Positions 1 to 4,423 of a DNA stretch of 5,891 nt are shown piece after piece. The notes under the pieces are model-generated. The model saw nothing but the letters and a program-made list of their open reading frames with translations, was not told the origin of the DNA and did not search any database. The stretch's first letter is position 1; each line of letters begins with the position of its first letter. Position numbers and translations under genes: made by a program. The stretch is from an uncultured Collinsella sp. (GTDB taxonomy: Bacteria; Actinomycetota; Coriobacteriia; Coriobacteriales; Coriobacteriaceae), in contig URTD01000124.1 in NCBI GenBank assembly GCA_900550735.1, forward strand, positions 1-5,891. Reading direction: 5' to 3'.

Positions 1-401
1 ATGCCCGCGGTGTCGGTAACGGCGTAGAGCGACGCGCCCTCTTTGGCGGCGCCCAGGATGATATCCATGACGGGCGAGGCCTCGTAGGCGAGCGACACGG
101 GGCACGGCTGCACCTTGAGCTCGGCGATCGCGCGCGCGGCGGCGGCCACGTCAGCGCTGGCATCGCCCTTGCCACCCGCAAGTACACTCGTCGGGCAGAT
201 CGCCACGACACCCGTCACACGTCCCGGCTCGCCCGAGCATTCGTACACGTAATACGCCGCACCCGGGTCCTTGAGCATCAGGCCATCGGCAATGGCTCCG
301 CGCAGAGCATCGTTGCCGCTCAGGATGCTGCCCATTGCGGGCAACGCCTCGAGCACGCGGTCCTGAGCCGGGCGGATGCAGGGAAACGGAAGTGCTTTCA
401 T
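1..401 (-). CDS. DUF1015-like protein, N-terminal 133 codons (cut by the left window edge)
   Basis: The frame opens with ATG at 401-399 and stays open to base 1, so the C-terminal part is outside the window. The start has an AGGA ribosome site (408-411 on the plus strand) six bases upstream. The protein begins MKALPFPCIRPAQDRV, matching the PFxxIRPA opening of DUF1015 proteins. Later segments also fit the family: YYVYECSGEPGRVTGVVAIC resembles the family's YxYRxTxxGRxQTGLVxC strand, and PVSLAYEASP followed by LYAVTDTAG resembles GPVFLAY followed by LYDFTxEDG. It is more compact than usual. The NPYSFLHV segment is absent, and the conserved KHExTRxDKExDR stretch is replaced by an Ala/Gly-rich segment (about residues 74-92). 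The biochemical function of the family is not established to my knowledge. The gene lies 39 bases after the M20 gene with no terminator between, so the two are probably co-transcribed. The family call is from memory of the motif order and is fairly, not fully, secure. Confidence 0.72.
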   Translation of the reverse strand, partial: MKALPFPCIRPAQDRVLEALPAMGSILSGNDALRGAIADGLMLKDPGAAYYVYECSGEPGRVTGVVAICPTSVLAGGKGDASADVAAAARAIAELKVQPCPVSLAYEASPVMDIILGAAKEGASLYAVTDTAG

Positions 402-440
402 GGGCGGTCCTAACGCACGAGTCGGTTTGTTCGCGGCTTA

Positions 441-1661
441 TTATGCCCCAACTTGGCCGCTCGCGTCCCAGAGCACGTTATCGGCGAGCGCGATTAGCAC
501 CTGCTGACAACGAACGATATCGGCGTGGGGCACATATTCGTTGGGCTTGTGGGCGAGTGCGAGCGAGCCTGGGCCATAGCTCATGCAGCTACGGTTACCC
601 GTCTTGCCGGCAATGACGGCAGTGTCGGTGTAGCCGGTAAAGAAGCCGACGGTCGTGTCCGCGTCCGTCACGTCATCGGCGGCACGCTTGAGCGCTGCTA
701 GAAGGGGAGAGTTCGGGTCGCGCTCGATGGCGGGGCGGTCGCCCGTCACGGTGTAGCTGCCATGGCAGCCGGGAACGGCGGCTTCGGCGACGGCGATGGC
801 CTGCTCTACCATGCGCGTCGCGGCGGCCGTATCGGTCGGCGGGGTCAGGCGCATATCGACCCAGACCTTGGCGCGGTCGGGCACGACATAGGGGCGATAT
901 CCGCCCTCGATTTGGCCAAACGTGATGGTCGAAGACCCCAGCTCATCGTGCGCGGGCAGCGCCACAAACGCGCGACGGAGCGAACACACGACCTCGGCCA
1001 TGGCGGCGACGGCATCCGCGCCCTTCCACGGCTGGCTCGCATGCGCCGTCACGCCAGCCATTTCAATCTCGAACCACGTACGCCCCTTGTGCGCCACCTG
1101 GATCTGTCCGTCGGTGGGCTCGGTGTTCAGCACCCATTCGCGCGAACCGACCCAGCCGGCATCGATGGCTGCCTCGGAGCCTCGCATAAAGTCTTCCTCG
1201 TCGACCGAGCAGATGAGCGAAAAGCCGCGGCGGGGCAGCGCGCCATCCGCCGCCACGCGCTCGAGCGTATGGACCAGTGCGGCAATGGCACAGGCCAGAC
1301 CGCCCTTCATGTCGCAGGCACCGCGGCCGTAGAGCTTGCCGTCGCGCACGATCGCTCCGAGCGGCGGAATGTCCGCGTCCCAGCCATCGCCCAGCGTAAC
1401 GGTATCCATGTGGCAGATGTAGACGAGTCGCGCCTCGTCGCTTTGGCCCGGCACGGTGACCATTAGATTGCGGCGTCCGGGGAGTACCTCGTGCTCTGCA
1501 ATCTGCACGGCATCGAGTACCGGATGGCTCAGCTGCGCCAACCGTTCCTCAACCAACGCTTTGATATAGCGTTCAATCTCGCCCTCATACGCACCTGGGT
1601 CGGAGCTGTCGATCCGCACGAGCCCTTGCGTAAGCCGCCAAGCAAAATCTGTATCAACCAT
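441..1661 (-). CDS. M20-family metallohydrolase (ArgE/DapE/CPG2-like deacylase or peptidase)
   Basis: This encodes 406 residues, a normal length for a dimeric M20 di-zinc hydrolase of the ArgE/DapE/CPG2 group, which cleaves amide bonds of N-acylated amino acids or small peptides in the cytoplasm. The metal and catalytic set looks complete: H84 and D86 in CHMDTV, bridging D117 in GRGACDMKGG, catalytic E155 and ligand E156 in SVDEED, E181 in NTEPT, and H371 in AHKPNE near the C-terminus. The lid/dimerisation domain (about 190-300) carries H207 in TAHAS, and MRL (270-272) is also typical. No signal peptide is seen. The frame is open further upstream, but that extension would run through the serA terminator and lacks a ribosome site, so ATG 1661 is chosen. 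The gene ends in tandem stops, TAATAA. The substrate cannot be read from sequence: acetylornithine, succinyl-diaminopimelate or a dipeptide are all possible. It sits between serA and the DUF1015-like gene in its own transcription unit. Confidence 0.92.
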   Translation of the reverse strand: MVDTDFAWRLTQGLVRIDSSDPGAYEGEIERYIKALVEERLAQLSHPVLDAVQIAEHEVLPGRRNLMVTVPGQSDEARLVYICHMDTVTLGDGWDADIPPLGAIVRDGKLYGRGACDMKGGLACAIAALVHTLERVAADGALPRRGFSLICSVDEEDFMRGSEAAIDAGWVGSREWVLNTEPTDGQIQVAHKGRTWFEIEMAGVTAHASQPWKGADAVAAMAEVVCSLRRAFVALPAHDELGSSTITFGQIEGGYRPYVVPDRAKVWVDMRLTPPTDTAAATRMVEQAIAVAEAAVPGCHGSYTVTGDRPAIERDPNSPLLAALKRAADDVTDADTTVGFFTGYTDTAVIAGKTGNRSCMSYGPGSLALAHKPNEYVPHADIVRCQQVLIALADNVLWDASGQVGA

Positions 1662-1664
1662 AGG

Positions 1665-1670
1665 CACCTC
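1665..1670 (-). promoter_or_regulatory. Ribosome binding site that fixes the M20 start
   Basis: On the minus strand the sequence reads GAGGTGCCTATG, placing a GAGG core five bases before the ATG at 1661. It is the only good Shine-Dalgarno match near a start in this frame and rules out the longer open frame that begins at 1808. Confidence 0.8.
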
Positions 1671-1687
1671 ACAGATAGTTAGGTCAA

Positions 1688-1702
1688 CATACAGATTGTA
1701 TG
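1688..1702. promoter_or_regulatory. 15-bp dyad overlapping the candidate -10 (possible operator)
   Basis: The plus strand reads CATACA-GAT-TGTATG, a perfect 6-bp inverted repeat with a 3-base centre. It covers the TACAAT hexamer and the predicted start of transcription of the M20 gene, a position where a repressor dimer would block initiation. The regulator is unknown and the site is short enough to arise by chance. Confidence 0.3.
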
Positions 1703-1722
1703 CCAAGAAGCGGCTCGGTGCA
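1695..1722 (-). promoter_or_regulatory. Candidate promoter for the M20-DUF1015 unit
   Basis: Just after the serA terminator the minus strand carries TACAAT (1700-1695, five of six matches to the -10 consensus). A weak -35-like TGCACC lies at 1722-1717, with a 16-base spacer. A transcript would begin near 1688 and have a leader of roughly 25-30 bases before the ATG at 1661. The poor -35 makes this tentative, but a promoter is expected here because an intrinsic terminator isolates the gene from serA. Confidence 0.35.
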
Positions 1723-1739
1723 TTTAATGGAGCGCTCAC

Positions 1740-1776
1740 AAAAACAGGGGCGCCTCTCGTGCGAAAGGCGCCCCTG
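1740..1776 (-). terminator. Rho-independent terminator of the serC-serA unit
   Basis: A perfect 11-bp GC-rich inverted repeat has arms CAGGGGCGCCT (1745-1755) and AGGCGCCCCTG (1766-1776) around a 10-base loop. In the minus direction it is followed directly by five T residues (1744-1740). There is no T-run on the other side, so it acts only on leftward transcription. It lies about 60 bases after the serA stop and before the M20 promoter candidate. Confidence 0.9.
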
Positions 1777-1793
1777 CGGGCATTCAATGTCAG

Positions 1794-1826
1794 TGACGGG
1801 CAGACCACATGGGGAACTGCCCGTCA
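1794..1826 (-). repeat. Second perfect hairpin in the serA 3' region
   Basis: Arms TGACGGGCAG (1794-1803) and CTGCCCGTCA (1817-1826) form a perfect 10-bp stem around a 13-base loop, starting about 13 bases after the serA stop codon. No U-run follows it, so it is not a classical terminator by itself. It may stabilise the 3' end of the serCA message, assist the terminator 17 bases further on, or be a protein or RNase site. Confidence 0.65.
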
Positions 1827-1838
1827 GATCAGCCGGCA

Positions 1839-3002
1839 CTATTTGATCACGCGCACGCGATACATCGAGGGAATCTGCTTGAGTGCTTCGATGGTGCTGC
1901 TGTCCAGGTGCTCGTCGGTGTCGAACATGGTGTAGGCGTTCTCGCCGGCGGACTCGTTGGTCATGCGCTGCACGTTGGCGTTGTCCTTGGCAAGGATTGC
2001 CGTGATCTGGCCGATCATGTTGGGCACGTTGGCATGCAGGCAGGCAATGCGGCTTGCAGCGCGCGCCTTGCCCATGCTGCAGGCGGGGTAGTTGACGCTG
2101 TGTGCGATGTTGCCGTTCTCCAGGTAATCCTTGAGCTCGCTGATGGCCATGTCGGCGCAGTTGGCCTCGGCCTCGCCGGTGCCGGCGCCCGAGTGCGTGG
2201 TGATAAACGTATTGGGCATCTTGACCGTCTTGGGCGTGGCGAAGTCGCAGCTAAACCAGCTGAGCTTGCCCTCGCGCAGGGCGGCGTCGACGGCGTCCTC
2301 GTCAATGATGGTTTCGCGCGCGTAGTTGATGAGCACGGCGTCCGGTGCCAGCAGGTTAATCTGTTCGGTGCTGATCATGCCGATGGTGTCGGCCTTGCTG
2401 GGCACGTGCACGGTGAGGTAGTCGCAGCCGCGGCAGAGATCCTCGAGCGTGCCCACGCGCTGCACCTCGCGGCTCAGCACCCACGCGTGCTCGACGGAAA
2501 TGAACGGGTCGTAGCCGTAAACGTCCATGCCCAGATCGACGCAGGCGTTGGCAACCTTGGAGCCCACGTTGCCCAGGCCGATGACACCGATGCGCTTGCC
2601 CTTGAGCTCGCGGCCCACAAAGGCCTTCTTGGCCTTTTCGGCATCGACCTGAATCTCGGGGTCGTCGGCGTTGTCACGCACCCAGTTCATTGATTGCACC
2701 ACGCCGCGGCTCGAGAGCACCAGCATGCCTAGGACGAGCTCCTTAACGGCGTTGCTGTTGGCGCCGGGGGAGTTAAAGACGACGACGCCCTTCTTGGCGT
2801 ACTCCTCGACGGGGATGTTGTTGACGCCGGCGCCGCAGCGGGCGATGGCGCGGATGCCCTCGGGCAGCTCGTAGCCGTGCAGGTCGGTCGAGCGCATCAG
2901 AATGGCGTCGGCCTCTTCGGCGGTGCTCACAAACTCGTAGCCCTCACCAAACTCGACCTTGCCGTCCTTGGTAATGTCATCGATGGTTTTAATCTTGCGC
3001 AT
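1839..3002 (-). CDS. serA: 3-phosphoglycerate dehydrogenase, short ACT-domain type
   Basis: SerA catalyses the NAD-dependent first step of serine synthesis, 3-phosphoglycerate to 3-phosphohydroxypyruvate, in the cytosol. At 387 residues it fits the short Firmicutes/Coriobacteria form. In order: N-terminal substrate-domain half with ARCGAGVNNIP (54-64) and FNSPGANSNAVKELV (76-90); NAD Rossmann fold with GLGNVG (142-147) and acidic D165 in YGYDPF; catalytic R229 in INYARE; H270 in TTHSGAGTGEAE; C-terminal ACT domain from about 318 (VPNMIGQI, then YTMFD) ending RVRVIK. Oddly, the usual catalytic Glu of the DFPxE segment is absent: the sequence reads CDFATPK (252-258) with Pro257 at that place. 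The ATG at 3002 has AAGGAG six bases upstream (3014-3009); the stop is TAG. The gene lies 71 bases after serC, almost certainly co-transcribed, and is followed by a strong terminator. The ACT domain may bind serine as feedback inhibitor, as in some SerA types (inference). Confidence 0.95.
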   Translation of the reverse strand: MRKIKTIDDITKDGKVEFGEGYEFVSTAEEADAILMRSTDLHGYELPEGIRAIARCGAGVNNIPVEEYAKKGVVVFNSPGANSNAVKELVLGMLVLSSRGVVQSMNWVRDNADDPEIQVDAEKAKKAFVGRELKGKRIGVIGLGNVGSKVANACVDLGMDVYGYDPFISVEHAWVLSREVQRVGTLEDLCRGCDYLTVHVPSKADTIGMISTEQINLLAPDAVLINYARETIIDEDAVDAALREGKLSWFSCDFATPKTVKMPNTFITTHSGAGTGEAEANCADMAISELKDYLENGNIAHSVNYPACSMGKARAASRIACLHANVPNMIGQITAILAKDNANVQRMTNESAGENAYTMFDTDEHLDSSTIEALKQIPSMYRVRVIK

Positions 3003-3073
3003 GGAAAACTCCTTAGCAGGTTTTGATCTATACAGGGTGGTCTGAGATGGCTGATCGGCCCGCGCGTTGCGGG
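3003..3073 (-). other. serC-serA spacer with a GC hairpin at the serC stop
   Basis: The 71-base spacer has a 6-bp inverted repeat, GCCCGC (3058-3063) and GCGGGC (3069-3074), whose right arm reaches into the serC stop codon. A second GCGGGC copy at 3085-3090, inside serC, could compete for the same partner. No T-run follows, so it is not a terminator. A TATAGA sequence near the serA ribosome site gives at most a weak internal promoter. The serA Shine-Dalgarno AAGGAG is at 3014-3009. Confidence 0.5.
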
Positions 3074-4198
3074 CTAGTTAGATCGCGGGCTCAAACTAAG
3101 CTGCGCTTCGAAGTCCTTCATGTACGAGGCCAGTGCCTGCACATCTTCCATGGTTACGGCGTTGTAGACGCTAGCGCGCATGCCGCCCACCAGGCGATGG
3201 CCCTTGACGTTTTGAATCTGGTGCTCTGCCGCGCCTGCGACAAAGGCCGCGTCGAGTTCGGCGTCGCCGGTGCGGAAGGTGACGTTGGCGATGGAGCGGC
3301 TGTCGGCCTGTGTGGTGCCATGGAACAGCACGCTGTGCTCGAGCAGGTCGTAGAGCAGGTTGGCCTTGGCCCAGTTGCGCTCGGCCATGGCGGCAAGTCC
3401 GCCGGTCTGCTCAACCCAACGGAACACCTTGCCGCACACGTAGATGCCAAAGGTGTTGGGCGTGTTGAGCATGGAACCCTTGGCGGCCTGGGTCTTAAGG
3501 TCCAGGTACTGCGGCGTCTGCGCAAAGGCGGGGCCATCTGCGATGAGGTCGTCGCGCACGATGGCCACGGTCACGCCCGCGGCGCCGGCGTTTTTTTGAG
3601 CGCCGGCGTAGATGAGCCCGTAGCGCTCAACGTCGAGCGGCTGCGACAAAAAGCAGCTCGAGACATCGGCGACCAGCGGTACGTCGCCGCAGTTGGGCAG
3701 CTCGTGGTACATGGTGCCAAAGATGGTGTTGTTCTGGCAGATGTAGACGTAGTCGAGCCCGTCGCCTGCGGCCTCGGCGGCAATGCGCGCGTTGATGTCG
3801 GCCATGGTGGGTATGCGGTCGAAATTGGTGTCCTCGGAGCTCGCGAGCAGTACGGCCTCGCCGTACTTGGCGGCCTCCTTGTATGCCTTGTTAGCAAAGT
3901 TGCCGGTCACGACGTAGCCGGCGCGGCCGCGGCGCATGAGGTTCATGGGGATGCCCGCAAACTGCAGTGTGGCGCCGCCCTGCAAAAACAGGACGCGGTA
4001 GTTGTCGGGGATGCTCAGCAGGCGACGCAGGGTTGCCTCGGCGTTGTCGATGATCTGCTGGTACATGCTAGATCGATGGCTCATTTCGAGCACGGACATG
4101 CCGCAACCGCGGTAGTCCATCATCTCGTCGGCGATCTCGGCGAGCACGCTTGTAGGCAGCGCGGCCGGGCCAGCTGAGAAGTTGTGCACACGTGCCAT
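3074..4198 (-). CDS. serC: Phosphoserine aminotransferase
   Basis: SerC is a PLP-dependent class V aminotransferase that converts 3-phosphohydroxypyruvate and glutamate to phosphoserine and 2-oxoglutarate, the second step of serine synthesis; it can also act on a vitamin B6 precursor in some bacteria. The 374 residues match the family length. Visible landmarks are the N-terminal NFSAGPAALP (6-15), SHR (40-42) for substrate phosphate binding, FLQGGATLQFAGIPMN (71-86), D178 in VADVSS near the PLP ring nitrogen, Schiff-base K202 in YAGAQKNAG, GSMLNTPNTF (241-250), and GHRLVGGMRASVYNA (333-347). The Trp that stacks on PLP in the E. coli enzyme aligns with F101. The ATG at 4198 is preceded by GAGGGAG (4213-4207), eight bases away; the stop is TAG. 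It is the first gene of a serC-serA unit. A run of seven A in the message covers the K202 codon. Confidence 0.97.
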   Translation of the reverse strand: MARVHNFSAGPAALPTSVLAEIADEMMDYRGCGMSVLEMSHRSSMYQQIIDNAEATLRRLLSIPDNYRVLFLQGGATLQFAGIPMNLMRRGRAGYVVTGNFANKAYKEAAKYGEAVLLASSEDTNFDRIPTMADINARIAAEAAGDGLDYVYICQNNTIFGTMYHELPNCGDVPLVADVSSCFLSQPLDVERYGLIYAGAQKNAGAAGVTVAIVRDDLIADGPAFAQTPQYLDLKTQAAKGSMLNTPNTFGIYVCGKVFRWVEQTGGLAAMAERNWAKANLLYDLLEHSVLFHGTTQADSRSIANVTFRTGDAELDAAFVAGAAEHQIQNVKGHRLVGGMRASVYNAVTMEDVQALASYMKDFEAQLSLSPRSN

Positions 4199-4423
4199 CT
4201 TCTAGTCTCCCTCGTAGTCGTTTGAACGTTCGGGATACTTTAGCACAGTGGAGCGGTAGGCGCGACCGCATCACGGTAAAACTCGACTACGCCGCTATGA
4301 TTTACAGGATGGTTACATGGGGGAGGGGTGCTTTACTCCTCAGGCAAATCCAAATCTGCGAGCGAAGACATGAGGTTCCTAGGCGCTTGATCTCTTCGTC
4401 CTAAAGTAGCTACCTCCTAGTCA
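4199..4423. other. Gap between the antiporter and serC: leader region, no clear terminator
   Basis: These 225 bases hold no supported gene on either strand and are less GC-rich than the neighbours. I find no hairpin with a T-run after the antiporter stop, so some read-through into serC is possible. Visible on the minus strand are a serC ribosome site (4213-4207), a possible extended -10, a GAACGTTC palindrome (4224-4231), and a 12-codon open frame (4371-4333). Two mutually exclusive small stems share one arm (GCGGT/ACCGC at 4253-4257 and 4265-4269; ACCG/CGGT at 4274-4277 and 4265-4268). None fits a riboswitch class that I recognise. Confidence 0.5.
4237..4245 (-). promoter_or_regulatory. Possible extended -10 promoter of serC
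   Basis: The minus strand reads TGC-TAAAGT (4245-4237): an extended -10 TGn followed by a hexamer with four of six consensus matches. This would start transcription near 4230, about 32 bases before the serC ATG. No -35 match is seen at the right distance, so the call rests on the TGn motif and position only. Confidence 0.25.

Noticed and set aside
1662..1808. 49-codon N-terminal extension of the M20 protein
   Set aside because: It would cross the serA terminator, has no ribosome site at 1808, and does not resemble M20 N-termini, whereas ATG 1661 has a good Shine-Dalgarno.
1809..2693. 294-codon plus-strand open frame opposite serA
   Set aside because: Same antisense shadow effect: Gly/Val/Ala/His-rich, no ribosome site, and fully explained by serA codon bias.
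3058..3090. GC hairpin at the serC stop as a terminator or attenuator
   Set aside because: No T-run follows and the stem is only 6 bp; serA has no clear promoter of its own, so read-through is needed.
3893..3901. Trp to Phe change at the PLP-stacking position of SerC (F101)
   Set aside because: Conservative aromatic replacement, possibly normal for this subfamily; all other catalytic residues are present.
3023..4177. Very long plus-strand open frame (384 codons) opposite serC
   Set aside because: Composition is rich in Ala, Gly, Val and His with no recognisable motif. It mirrors serC codon by codon and is expected from GC-rich third positions; serC itself has all family motifs.
4265..4277. 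Riboswitch or T-box upstream of serC
   Set aside because: The leader is short; only small, weak alternative stems are seen, with no conserved riboswitch core or T-box sequence that I recognise.
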